A stretch of DNA of 64,000 nt from Lenzites betulinus (Eukaryota > Basidiomycota > Agaricomycetes > Polyporales > Polyporaceae): positions 124,001 to 188,000 of the forward strand of contig JABYQU010000035.1 of the NCBI GenBank assembly GCA_022264855.1, read 5' to 3'. Shown here in pieces: positions 22,995-34,284 of the stretch (position 1 is its first letter; every line of letters starts with the position of its first letter). The notes beneath the pieces were generated by a model. The model was not told where the DNA came from. It was given only the letters and a program-made list of their open reading frames with translations, and ran no database searches. The translations under genes and the position numbers were made by a program.

Positions 22995-25900
22995 TCACGC
23001 GCCGACGTTGCTGAAGCGCGACGGTCGCGCGCTCGCGAACGACGACGCGATGTTGCCCGCGATGTGGCTCATGTTCTGCATGCCCGTCGGCATGCTCGGC
23101 ATGCTGATCTGCTCGCGCAGCGGCTCGAGGTCCTTCATGATCATGCTCAGCCGGCCCATGCCAAAGCGGTCGCGCACGCCCTTGCCGTCCGCGCCGCCCG
23201 CGCCCCCGCCGGGGCTGCCCTCCGCGGCGTCGTTGAAGCCCTTCTCGGCCTGGCCCCAGTCGGAGCGCTGCGCGAGGTACGGGCGGAGGAGCGCGCTGTC
23301 GATGCGGCCGAGGTAGCCCTCGGTGATGTACGACTTGAGGATGTCGGGCTTCACGAGGAAGACGTTGCCCAGCTGCCGGATGAACTCGAAGCGCTCGTGT
23401 AGGGGCGGGAGCGAGAAGGTGTCGATCGTGTCTTGGTATGATTTGAGGTCTTTGGCGAGCATGAGCCCGCCCGTGGCGCTGACCGGGAACTTCTTGAGGT
23501 GGTCGAGCAGCAGTCTGTCGCGCGCGATTAGCATGCGTGCGGATGGGCGGATAGGATGTGTGCGTACCCGTGGAACGCTACACCGACTTCGGTGAGGAAC
23601 ACCTCCAGGTTCTTACCGCTCAGGTTCGCCTTGGCCGCGTCCCGCACTTTCTCCAGTGTCTCGCAGCACGCAAGGCAGGGCTCGGTGTTCACCCGCGCGA
23701 ACGAGAGGTCGTCATTCCTGGGCTTGAAGTCTGTGCGCTTCTGCTTGGCGAGCTGCGTAGATAGCCAAGCGATGATGGCTGTCGCACACATATGAGCACT
23801 CCTTGATCTGCCTACATGCACCACGTTCACTCACTGTCTGTCAGCCTTTGTGTCACCTGGTTCGCACCACCTTCTATCCGCGACACGGCCTGGTTGTTGA
23901 AGATGACCATCTCGCGGCGGACCGTCACGGAGCTGCTCGAGAGCGGCAGGAGCGCCATGGTCACGTAGCGTTGCCAGAGATGGCAGATGAGGTCGACTTC
24001 GCGCAATACAGTCAGCGCTTGCATGCCGGGCTCTGACTTCGTGTCCGCTGCTTCTAACCGAGCTTGGGCGCTGAAGAAGGGTCAGTGTCAGGATGATCGA
24101 CAGTTAAGTAGACGAGAGTACTCACGTTTCGATGGCGGGTTCGATGTAGGAGTTGGCGATCGCAGCGGACAGTACTCTCATCAAGGCGAACGTATGCTTT
24201 GGTCTGGACAATCGGTCTGTAAGAAGGGCGTCGTCGAACGAAGGGGTGCTGCTCACACGTCGCTGGAGGGGCTCAGTTCCACACAGCGGCCGATAGTCTC
24301 TGCGTGCCACCTCAGCATCTTCTCAGCGATTTCGACGCTCAGCACGCCGTCCTCTTCGCGGACAGGATCCTCGCCCGTCTTCTCGGGCGCGCGATCCGTC
24401 GACGAGCCGAGACCGCCGAAACGCATGAGGGCCGCGGCTGCCTGCGCAGAGGTCGTCGAAGTCCCGGAAGTCGAGGTTGTCGAGGCAGCTGCGCTGAGCT
24501 GGTCGACCATACGTCCGAACATCGACGACTTGCCCTTGGCGCCTGTCCTCTCCTAGATGCCCGTCAATAAAGACCCTTCGGTGGACACGGTAGATACGCA
24601 CATGATAGCGAGAGTATTTGGCAAGGTAGCCCGCGTACAGCTCGCCTAGACTCCGACTCTCCTTCTCGAGGTACCTCTGCCCTTCTGTATACGGGACAAA
24701 GAGCTCTTCCATGGCGGTTTCGAGCATCGTGCTGATAGTTGCGGCCGTAGCCGTGTTGGATGCAGCCGAGGCGGGCGCACCCTTGATCGCTCGGTCGAAT
24801 TCGCTTGCGTCTGCTGGTGAGCGGGGCACGACGGAGGGCAATTCGTACGCCTTCAGGTCCTCAACCAGGATGGAGGTCTGTTGGTGGACGAGCTGCAATA
24901 TTCGGAGGAACGCGAGCTCTGGCATCGTTATCGTTTTACCGACGAGTTGTTCTAGGTGGTGTTGTATCTGTTGTCTGTTGAGATATAAACTCTGCGGACG
25001 AGGAATAGAGACGCACTGATTGGGCAAACACTCGTTGGAGGAATACTTGCATAACGTATGCTGGATTCGGGAAGACGGCTTGCACGATCTGTGCTTCCTG
25101 ACCAACAGTCGTGCGGATCTCGGCAAACAAAGCTTGTAGACCGGATTCTGTCTCTGGTGGTGGCGCATCCGGGTCGGGCAGCGCCCCCCAACTATGATGT
25201 TATGTGAGAACAGACAGAGCAGAAGAGGCTAAGGAACATACAGATTGTCGTCAATCTCTGTTGACTCTGCCACCCGGTTGATGAAGAAGTCGTGCTGGTT
25301 GACATATACTTGTACACATGATGCGCCGCCGTTGAAGTCGAGTAGTGTTTGTGCGCAATGCTGTAATGTCTTGTGAGCACCGAAGAGCTTGCTGACGGTA
25401 AGGAATCATCTTACGTGCATCATCTTCGGGTCTCCTCTCCGGTATGCACGATCAAACAGGTGAAGCATGTCCTTTTCGAACTTTTCACAATACCTGTCGA
25501 TGTTCTCTCGTGTCTGGTGTAGCATTAGCATTATTTGGATCATAGTCTCTGCATATGATAATATTCATACCTTGTCAGAAAGAGGCAGGTCGACCTCTTT
25601 CGCGACCGTTGCTAGTCGGCGCAACAGAACTGCGACCTTTCGCCTGCCCTCCTTGCCCTCCTTCTTGAGCGCGTCCACGCGTGTAGTATCATCCTTGGCA
25701 AATTGTCCATAGAAGTCAATGAGGTCATACGCGGCCTGCGCACGTTGTCGTTGCTGGTGAACGGACTCCATTTGCTCGCCTGTTAGAGAGGGGCGTCAAG
25801 GTCAACTGCATACATAGGACTGTAACCATCAGCGCGCACCTATCCGGATAGCCGTCCGTCCAACCTCGTTCATCTTCGTCTCCATGCCCGAGAAAGACTG

Positions 25901-26403
25901 TCCGACCGCCTTGCATCCCAGCCCTTCCTTCAGTCTCTCCGACCTTGATACCAGGACCAAGAGAGACACACCTCAAATCCTCGATTCAGGTCCGACATCT
26001 TCTTGGAGTAGTCGCGCTCCGCAACGCGCACGCTCTTCTCCATCTGCTCCGTCTGCGCCTGCACATCCTTGCGCACCGCGATGAGTTTGTCCACCGCCGC
26101 CTCAAACGTGCGGATGAACGGCTTCGGGTCAAACGCTGCGGAATGCACGGATCTTGGTCACTACCGGAAGGCAAGCGGGACGTGCAGGTGGTAGGGTGCA
26201 CTCACGTCCGGGGTCCGCTTTGGACTGCGCGATGAGCTTCTCGGATATCGCACCGACGAAGTCTTTCACGTCGAATTTGCCCTAGACACACGAAAGAGTT
26301 AGAGAGTTCCGATTGAGACCGTGCGTCAGGGAGGTACCTCAAAGGCCTCCAAACGGAGGTGCTCCTGCACGGACGGCTCCAGTGCTCGGGGAGGTAGTGA
26401 CAT
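22995..26403 (-). CDS. SEC10: Exocyst complex component Sec10
   Basis: Subunit of the octameric exocyst, which tethers post-Golgi vesicles to the plasma membrane at growing tips and septa. The gene begins at 26403 (MSLPPRALEPSVQEHLRLEAFE) and runs through about 15 short exons. Recognisable blocks include FDVKDFVGAISEKLIAQSK, the N-terminal coiled coil KSVRVAERDYSKKMSDLNRGFE, TAIRIGEQMESVHQQRQRAQ, LIDFYGQFAKDD, CASCVQVYVNQHDFFI-like residues near 25300, VMQVFLQRVFAQSIQHHLE, YLEKESRSLGELYAGYLAKY, SAAIANSYIEPAIET, TVLREVDLICHLWQRYVTMAL, and near the end LMLAKDLKSYQDTI and SYITEGYLGRIDSALL. Length and order match the full-length family. The extreme C-terminus is Met/Gly/Ser-rich. Single-copy essential gene in yeast. 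Confidence 0.93.
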
Positions 26404-26786
26404 CGCGTTATTACTAGCAGTCAACAAGCCTCAAATCACGGCCAGGCCCAGTCCAAGTGTATCCAAACGCAGGTGAGGTTTATGCAGTAGCACAAGAGCT
26501 AGCAACGGGAAGGCGTCGAGGTAAGTATGGTTACAGTACAACCTGGGAGTAGCATATCCGGACTGCGACTCCGCGCCGATCACAGCATGCATGGCGATCT
26601 AGGCGCCCATAAATGTACATACACCTTCCACTCAATTGAATCATCCACACGACCATGCCGAGTATGATATATCGCATAGCATTATATCCTGCATCCAATG
26701 TACAACTCCAGCCAGCGTCCCCGAACATACTTTACAAGCCTTCCAGATCGTCTCCCATGCCCCACCCCGCACCGTACTGGAGGCAT
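26404..26786. other. Intergenic between two minus-strand genes
   Basis: SEC10 promoter and the 3' UTR of the HERP-like gene. Nothing else seen. Confidence 0.35.
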
Positions 26787-28493
26787 CTACGGATCGTCTA
26801 CCCACTCCGAGAACTGCACCCGCTGCACGTATGCCTTCACCCACTCCGGCCGCCGCTCATGGCGCGCAACGACCTGAGCCTGCGCCGCCGCCCGCGCCTC
26901 CTCCTCCGCGGTCCGCGCAGGCGCGTCCGCCCCCGCCGACTCGCGTTCCGCCCGTGCGTTCATCGCCGCCTCCCGTGCATTCGCCTCCGTCCGGATGCGC
27001 CCCTCGCGGCGCCGCAGCGCGGCCCGGCGGCGGTCCCACGTCGCGGGGTGCAGCGTCATGCAGAACAGCGCGACGAACGCCTTCGCCTTGTGCAGGAGGC
27101 CCGGCGGGGGCGCCTGCGCGTCGGTGTCGAGGAGCGCGTCTTCGGCGGAGAGGTTGAGCATGGTGAGCCGGTCGAACAGGGCCTCGGGGAGTGACCTGTC
27201 TGCACTCGGGTTTCCCCTGGCAGCGGCCTGTCCACCGCGGCCGCGGCCGCGGATGGCGCCCGGTCCGCCAGCTGCGTCGGGCCTTGCAGGGTCGCCTGCG
27301 GCATCCCCGCGCCGCTCGTTGCCGTCGTTCAAGACCAGGCGCATGGCGTTCCATGCCTCGTACATGATCCACGCACTCAGCATGATTCCAAACAGCGGGC
27401 GTTTCGACGGCGAGAAGAAGTAGATCAGCAGTAGCGTGCGGAAGGCGAGCATCAGGAGAGGCACAAGGAGTGCGCGTATAGGAATAGCCCGGATCTCTGC
27501 GCCGGCCACGTCGTTTCCGTTGCGTGGCACATTCTGGTCGGGAATTAGGTAAAGAGGCGGGAGGCCGAGATCTTGCAGGCGTTGGTTGAGGTTAGTAGTG
27601 GGTGTGTTCGGGTAGGCGGGGTGCGGTGCGGAGGGAACGTATAGCATCGGATCGTTGGCCATCGACAGGAGGGAGAACGTGTGAGAGAAGACCTTCAATG
27701 CATGCGCCTGTGCGGGAGTGGGGGTAGCATTCGGTGTCGTGAGCGACAGATACGGGAGACCCCTGAAAGCGCTGTGTGAGCAACGAGGCATCGGGATAAC
27801 CGACGAACACGTACTCGAGAGTCACCGGCTCGTATTTCGCCCCCTCTTCAGTGCTGCCAGATGGGAATGGCTCATCATAAACGGCGGGCCACACCCACCC
27901 ACGATGGCGGTAGACTTCCCTCGCTGCGGCGCGCCATGTCTCTAGTTCGTGTGCAGCGGGCTGCTGTGGCGTAGTGATTGCGCCGCCGGAAAGGGTCCCC
28001 AGAGCTATATTGTGCAAGTACTGGATGTACGCAACGGAGTAGTAGGAAGGCACGGGCGAGGGTGCAGGACCTGGGTGGGTGGCGCGAGGTCCGTGCGACG
28101 ATAGCCGAGACTGCGTCGCCCGTGGTATCGTGCTGGACCGAGCCTGAGCAGCCTGGACAATGTGCGAGAAGTTTGGCGGTGCAGATGCCCATCCGCTAGG
28201 GTTAACTGCGAGGTGGACGACCCGCGAATCGTCGGGGGACTGGCGAGAGCGTCAGGCCGTCAGTTCCCCGGATGCTTCCGCGTGCTGCGCACCTTCCACA
28301 CATCATCCACCTTCTCCTCGTCGTTCAGAAAGCGGCCCTTGGAGACAAGACGCTGGCAATCTGTTGCAGGCGAACCAGGACAGACCCTTTCTATCTCCTG
28401 TTTGACGTCGAGGATAGTGGCCTCCGGCGGGACATTGACTTCAAAGGAGTGCGCATAGGACGGGAGCTCAACTCGCAGGGCGACAGAAGACAT
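26787..28493 (-). CDS. HERP/Usa1-like ubiquitin-domain ER membrane protein
   Basis: First exon (28493-28293) encodes an N-terminal ubiquitin-like fold starting MSSVALRVELPSYAHSFEV, with ATILDVKQEIERVCPGSPAT and QRLVSKGRFLNDEEKVDDVW. The second exon starts at 28239 (SPDDSRVVHLAVNPSGWAS), continues through a Pro/Ser linker and YYSVAYIQYLHNIALG, and is spliced near 27820-27720 to the long last exon. That exon carries a Pro-rich stretch, then two or three hydrophobic helices (IPIRALLVPLLMLAFRTLLLI and FGIMLSAWIMYEAWNAM) near 27490-27340, a Gly/Arg-rich loop and a charged C-terminal helix rich in Ala, Arg and Glu ending VQFSEWVDDP. UBL plus hairpin membrane anchor is the arrangement of HERP and Usa1, adaptors of ER-associated degradation. 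The homology is inferred from layout and the UBL; the intron near 27780 is uncertain. Confidence 0.75.
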
Positions 28494-29124
28494 GGAGACA
28501 GAGACAGACAGAAAGCAAGAAACAGCAGCTAAGCTGTCCTGGCGCAGTACAGTGAGTGAAACGGGCACTGAGTTTGAGACGAGAAGAGAAGAGGGAGGGG
28601 TGGGAGAGGACTTGGCTGAGTTATCGCCGTCGGCGTGAGTCGCAGCAACGTGGAGGCACGACAGTGACGCACACCACGTGGTCTGTGACACTATTGTGAC
28701 TGTAGTCACGCGGCTTTTCCCGGACGGTCTTGAGCAGAGATTCAGGATAACTTGTGCTTATGTCGATTCATTTCATTCACTCGGTCACCTCTACGTCGCA
28801 CAGTCCCTCACACATCCCCTAATCTGTTTTCCTTGGGCTTGAAAGAGTCGCAGGTGGCACTGAGCATAAGGACGCCTCTCTGCACTCGACCGACTAACGC
28901 GGCACAAGGGTCATTCACTGCAGTACATCCCCGCCACGTGCCGCCGAACAGCCAATGTCCATCGTTCAAAGCGTTTGATACTTAACTTAACTCGTCTAAG
29001 CCACTCCCTTGTCCCCTCCATTCGGAACTCCTGCCTCTCCCACCTTTGCCAGTGCCACGCATACAACGAGCCCCATACCCACGCCTCCTTTGTTTCCCAT
29101 CACGAATTAAAGGCCGCCCGAGGC
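28494..29124. promoter_or_regulatory. Divergent promoter, HERP-like / PKA regulatory subunit
   Basis: 631 bp between divergent starts. Contains a palindromic CACGTG-containing site (caccacgtgg) at about 28671-28680, an E-box-type core, and a second CACGTG at about 28935-28940. Pyrimidine-rich tracts precede the ATG at 29125. Binding factors are not inferable. Confidence 0.4.
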
Positions 29125-30704
29125 ATGGCGGACTCCTCCACCTTCGACGCTCTCATTGCGGACCTCTCGCGCGACGTCCAACGCGTCCAGCCGAAAGACA
29201 CCCTGCAGTGGTGCGCTAACTGGTTCCAAACCCGTCTTCAAGAGCAACGCGCCCGTTCTCGCGACGTCCTATCAAGGAATTCCACTCTCGCCGCCGCTCT
29301 CCCGGAAGACCACTACATGGACACTCCGCTCAGCCCCACCTCAGGCCCTCTCGGCGGGCCCACTAGTGTCTCCCAGTTCTCGCATCTGCACACAGAAGCC
29401 CTCAGCAAGCCCCGCCAGTCGATCTACAATGGCGGCAGGACGACGCCGAGTCCGTTCGGGACACTGAATGTGCCGGGGAACGCCCTCCTCCCGGACAATA
29501 ATACAGGCACGTTGACCCCCGTGAGTCCACCCAGCTTTCAATTCGAGGGGGAAGACATCGCCCCGACGACGCCCATCTCCGCGCCCAACCCGTTCGCATC
29601 GTTCTCCAACGGCTCCTTCGACCCGAGCCCCGGAGATTTCCTGCACCCGCCGACTTCCACGATCCTCGCCCGGCGCACGTCGGTGAGCGCAGAGTCTATC
29701 CCGGTCGACAGCGAGTCGAGCGAGCCGCTCCCGGTATTCCCGAAGTCGGACGACCAGCTGCGCCGCATCCGCGCCTCCATCGCGAACAACTTCATCTTCC
29801 GCGACCTCGACGAGGAGCAGGAGGAGGGGGTGCTGAACGCGATGCGCGAGTGCCGCGTCGTCGACAAGGAGGTCGTCATCCTCCAGGGCGCCGTCGGCGA
29901 CTACTTCTACGTCGTCGAGAGCGGCCTCTTGCATTGCTACATCCGCCCAGATCCGCTGCCGTCGGGGTGGTTCGACGGGAAGTTGGCGGCCGCGGACCAG
30001 TTCACACAGACGGGATATCATCCGCAGTTCGGGAAGAAGGTCGCGGAGTGCGCGGAGGGAAGCTCGTTCGGGGAGCTTGCGCTCATGTACGGGCACCCCC
30101 GCGCGGCGACGGTGCTTGCGATGGAGCCGTCGACACTCTGGTCGCTTGACCGAATCACTTTCCGGACCATTATCTTGCAGGCGGCGCACCGTCGGCGGAC
30201 GATGTACGAGCAGTTCCTGTCGTCGGTGGACCTTCTCGCGTCTCTCGAGCCGGAGGAGCGGAGCAAGGTGGCGGACGCGCTCGTCAGCCGCGTCTACGAA
30301 GACGGCGAAGCGGTGGTGCGGCAAGGCGAGATGGGCGACACGTTCTTCTTTGTGGAGGAAGGGAACGCGGTGGTCACGAAGACCGCCGCGGATGGCACCG
30401 GAGGCGAGGTGGTCGGGCATCTGAAGAAGGGCGACTATTTCGGCGGTACGTCTTAACTGCCTTCTTCTCACCGCTTACAGGCGTCGCTCACTTGGCACCG
30501 CACTTTACAGAGTTGTCGTTGTTACGACTAGAGCCGCGCGCGGCTACCGTGAGCGCAGTCATGCGAAACACGCCGGCCGCACCGCGACTGAAGGTGGCGG
30601 CGTTGGACGCGCACGCGTTCACGCGTCTGCTTGGGCCTCTGCGTGAGATCATGGAACGAAACGCAGGACAAAGCTACGGAATCAACCCGCGAATGCCGCG
30701 GTGA
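29125..30704 (+). CDS. BCY1: cAMP-dependent protein kinase regulatory subunit, 504 aa
   Basis: Inhibits the PKA catalytic subunit until cAMP binds. Two exons (29125-30445 and 30511-30704) sum to 505 codons. The N-terminus (FDALIADLSRDVQRVQPKDT, QWCANWFQTRLQEQRAR) is the docking/dimerisation domain. A long Ser/Pro/Thr linker leads to the inhibitor sequence ARRTSVSAESI near 29672, in which Ser follows RRT, so it is a phosphorylatable type II-like substrate site. Two cyclic-nucleotide-binding domains follow; phosphate-binding cassettes are visible as SSFGELALMYGHPRAATVLA in domain A and, across the intron, YFGELSLLRLEPRAATVSAV in domain B, each with the key Glu and Arg. The chosen start MADSSTFDALIADL matches the expected N-terminus; an upstream in-frame ATG-like start at 28975 would add a leader with no family similarity. 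Confidence 0.95.
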
Positions 30705-31421
30705 GCAAAAGGATACCAGATACCCCGTTGAAGAGGCTCGCTGGGCCGGGCCGTGTTGTCGGAACCGCATCCTGTTATTTGTAGATCCCTGTCTGTGCCG
30801 TCGGCCTGCGTGCGGCGGATGTTTGTCGAGTCTCGCTAGTGTGTAGCTTATGTAACGATCTTGGAAGTGTATTTGCCACAGACGCGTGGGCGCCCAGCGT
30901 GTTTGCGCACGAGACAATGACGCGGTGGCAGACCGAGCGCCCGTGCCACTGCTGCTTGATATCGCACCGCTGCGGTCCACTTGGTAACGTCGCATGTCGG
31001 CCATCGCACATCATTTGCGCAGATCGCTGTCCTACGGGGCGCAAGGGAGAGATTAGACAGGCGTAGGCCACGCTGGGGAGATGGGATGGCAGACACATGG
31101 GGGGGGTTGGGATGCCAACGGGTGCGGGCCACCGGAGAGAGTTGCGACGGACAATAGTTTAATGTCCCGCCCGTGCTCCACTTCTCTTTGTAGCCGGTCT
31201 ATCACTCCCTCCAGCTCCCTGCTTCCCTCCCCCTTTCATCTCCCCCTCCCTTTGTCTCCGGCGCATACACCCTCCCAGCCTGGCCCACTCTCGCCCTCGT
31301 CTTTCCCTCATCATCTCTCCCTCCCGTGGTCGCTGGTAGGCCACAGAGGTCCATCCCTTTTGGTCGACGCTACACGCTCCTTAACCAACCAAAATCAAAC
31401 CGTTTGGAATCGCGTCGCACC
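30705..31421. promoter_or_regulatory. Intergenic with long CT-rich leader before the gene at 31422
   Basis: 717 bp. Bases 31178-31330 are a nearly uninterrupted C/T-rich tract in the plus strand, with repeats of cctcc/ctccc type. Such tracts often mark transcription start zones in strongly expressed basidiomycete genes. No protein-coding support. Confidence 0.5.
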
Positions 31422-33185
31422 ATGAGCAACTTCCCCGTCTACAGGGCATACAGCCCAGATGTGGTTCCCCGCGCCGGTGGACGTAAGTGCTTCGCGTCGT
31501 CTCACATAAAGTACCCATGATAAAGCGCGTGCATACATGCAGTGCTGGGCGGAGACGGTCTCCTGTGAGTTTACGTTCACCTCCGCGTCGTGTGGTTGAA
31601 CGCGCTTGCTGACGGACATGTCTGCCGTAGAGACAATCCGTTCTCAATCATCCCTGTCCTGGGCGGGCTTTCGTCGGCTCTTTCGCCGGTCCTCACCCCC
31701 ATCGGCCTGCCCGTACCTAGCAAGTCAAGCGCGACGGCGACCGCGTCTGCTACGTCCACCATCTCCCTCACGGCGGCGTCGTACGTACATGTCTCCGTCG
31801 ACACGATTTCAAAAATGTTGACGTGCTTTCTGCAGCGAGACAAGCGCAAGTGCGACCTCGGTGTCTGCGACTAGTAACACTGCCTCGGCCGCCAGCACCA
31901 GTGCGACGTCCGATACCAGTGCGTCGGCGTCGGACACCCAGACCTCTGCGACCAACACCCAGCAGTCGTCGGTGACAGATGCTACGTCTGTCGCTGCTGC
32001 TACCCCGACGCCAACGCCGACGCCGACCGACACTTCCGCATCATTACCGGCAAGCACCGTCACAAACACCTCGACGGTAGCAGCGTCTGCATCTGCCTCT
32101 GCATCCTCCGATGCCGTGAACACCCCCAAGTCGTTCCTGCAGAACACAGCGCTCTCAGTCGGCGTGATCACCGCCGCCTCGCTCGTTGGCCTCGTGATTA
32201 TCATCGCGGTCGCGACATGGGCGATTCGCAAGCGCAAGCGGGAGCGTCTGCACCAAGACATCCTCGACTTCTCCAGCGCGGATCTCGTCGACCACGCGGA
32301 GAAGGGCGAGGGTTCCGGAGGCATAGGTGTACGAGGTACCGGCAGCATCGGGGGCGCGTCGAGCGCCGATCACGGCAGCTCGTCCAGCCACGGTACGCTC
32401 TCGGCGCCGCAAATGCAGCCTCGGGGGATGTACGAGAACTCGGGATACCCCTCGATGCCCGCGTACGCTGCCAACCCAGCGGCGCGCACACCGAACCCCT
32501 ACGCTCAACCCGCGTACAATGACCGTGGATACGCGTTCCCGAGCCAGGAGCAGAACAACACCTACGCGAACTGGGGATACGGGTACGGAAACCAGCAGCA
32601 GCAGCAGAACCAGTTCGACCAGACGTACGCGGGCTCAGAAGACGCGTACGGCGGCCTTGCGTACAACGACCCCCATCAACTTGGCGCCATGGCCGGCGTA
32701 GGAGCCGGTGCGCAGGGCCCGGGCCCCCAGCGGCGCCCGTCCGCACACCGCAAGCCCCCGCCGCAGCTGTACATCCCGCCTGCGAACCCCGTCGCGGAGA
32801 CTGTAGCGACGAACGGCCATAGCCCGATCTCGAGCGTGTCGATCACGAAGCCCCCGCTGCAAGCTGCGGGTGGTATGGGGGCTGCGCAGCCCGCGCGGCG
32901 CACGTCGTTGCTGAACTCGCCGGTGGTGGCTGGGAGCATGGAGAACGGTATGCCGCGTGAGCGCAAGGACACGCTGACGCATGTCGAGCTCCTGGACCCG
33001 AGCGCGCCGAAGATGCCTGCGTTGTCGCCGCGTCTTCCGGACGAGTTTGGCGCGGGCCCGCCGCCGGTGTCTAAGGACGCCCCGGTGGAGCAACCCGTCC
33101 GCCGCCTTGTTGTGAGTATCTCGCTGAATGGTCACAATAAAGTGCGCAGTGCTGACCAAGTATGCTTTAGGTGCGCAACGAGTAA
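31422..33185 (+). CDS. Single-pass membrane protein with Ser/Thr-rich ectodomain and Tyr/Gln-rich tail, 507 aa
   Basis: Five exons (31422-31482, a 22 bp exon 31543-31564, 31631-31780, 31836-33111 and a 15 bp last exon 33171-33185) sum to 508 codons. No classical signal peptide at the N-terminus (MSNFPVYRAYSPDVVPR), but a moderately hydrophobic GLSSALSPVLTPIGLPVP follows. Residues 60-170 are Ser/Thr/Ala-rich. A strong transmembrane span (SVGVITAASLVGLVIIIAVA) near 32155-32215 is followed by RKRKRERLHQDILDFSSADL. The tail of about 300 residues has many Tyr, Gln, Asn and Pro (NPYAQPAYNDRGYAFPSQEQ), a five-Gln run from a CAG repeat near 32593, and Ser-rich patches. The layout repeats that of the protein at 17508-18959. 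Function unknown; a sensor or wall-anchoring role is inferred from architecture. Confidence 0.82.
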
Positions 33186-34284
33186 ACAACCCACGCATTA
33201 AGTGCCCACGACCGGGGAACTGACCGGTTATACCATGTGCAAACACATACCCTGTATCCCCAACCGCGTCGTCGCGCGCCCCCGCCCAACCCTCCCTCCC
33301 TCCGCACTTCGTCTTCATGTACAAGCCCATTCGCGCGTTTTGCCCATGCGCCCGTATCCCCCTTCATGACAGTCACGCGTTCCGGCCCCGGTCCGCTCAC
33401 GACCACCTCTGCGCCCTGCTCGTCCCCTCATCCCGCTCGGAGCTTGGTTCGCCCCTCCCCACCGCACCGCACGGCGCCGTGCCGCCCCTCTGGCCTGATT
33501 TGCCGGACACTCAGGCGCTACGGTAGATCCGACGCACTCCGAGGGCCGCCCCACTATCGCCGCCGCCGCTTCCGCCCCCCGCTTCTCGCTGCTCGCTGCT
33601 GCTCGTTCCCGTTCTCGTTCTCGTACCGCACTATACCAGTCAGTACCCATTGTTGTGTCACATAGCATAGCATAGCCGATCCCCCCGCTTCTCCGCATTC
33701 CCCGCATCCCCCGCACGCCCCGGATATGCTTATCCTTCAGTTCATTTGGCATGTTCCCCTTCCTTATCCTCTTTACCCTTGCTTTACCGTCGCATCTTAG
33801 GATTGATCGTCCGCGCGCACCCCATGTATCAGTAGGATCTACAGCTCTCCCGTTACCCTTCACGCCCGTCCGCCTCCCTCCGGCCCCCGACTATTCGGGT
33901 AGCTGGTTATGTTCGGGCGGTTCGCTCTGCTGTGCACGCCGGGTTTCGCTTGTTTAGTGTTTTGTTGCTTACACATATGGAGGCTAGAACTTACATATAG
34001 TGAGACGACCTTAATGCCAGTGGCGTTAATTCTGCGTGTATGCTGTTGAGTGTGCAGTATCTGAGAGTACGATGGAAGTATTGACGCGTTCCTGGACTGC
34101 CGGAGCATTGCGTAGACAGTCAGCTCACTCACGCAGCCAGACGCAGCCGCGTATCCTTCGATTCCATGATGCACACGGCTCACACATCCGGTCAACAGAC
34201 AGGTGAAAGTAGATGCTATATCGGTACTCGATACATGGACGCTCGCTACAGTAGCACCGAAAGTTTTCACCCAGACCAGACAGC
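33186..34284. other. Convergent 3' intergenic region, 1.1 kb
   Basis: Between the stop of the membrane protein (plus) and the stop of the AA9 gene (minus). C-rich in 33240-33720, with a short catag-type repeat near 33661-33677. No supported gene; presumably UTRs. Confidence 0.4.

Noticed and set aside
29341..30471. 376-codon open frame on the minus strand
   Set aside because: Exactly antisense to the PKA regulatory subunit; Arg/Ala/Leu-rich composition produced by high third-position GC of the real gene.
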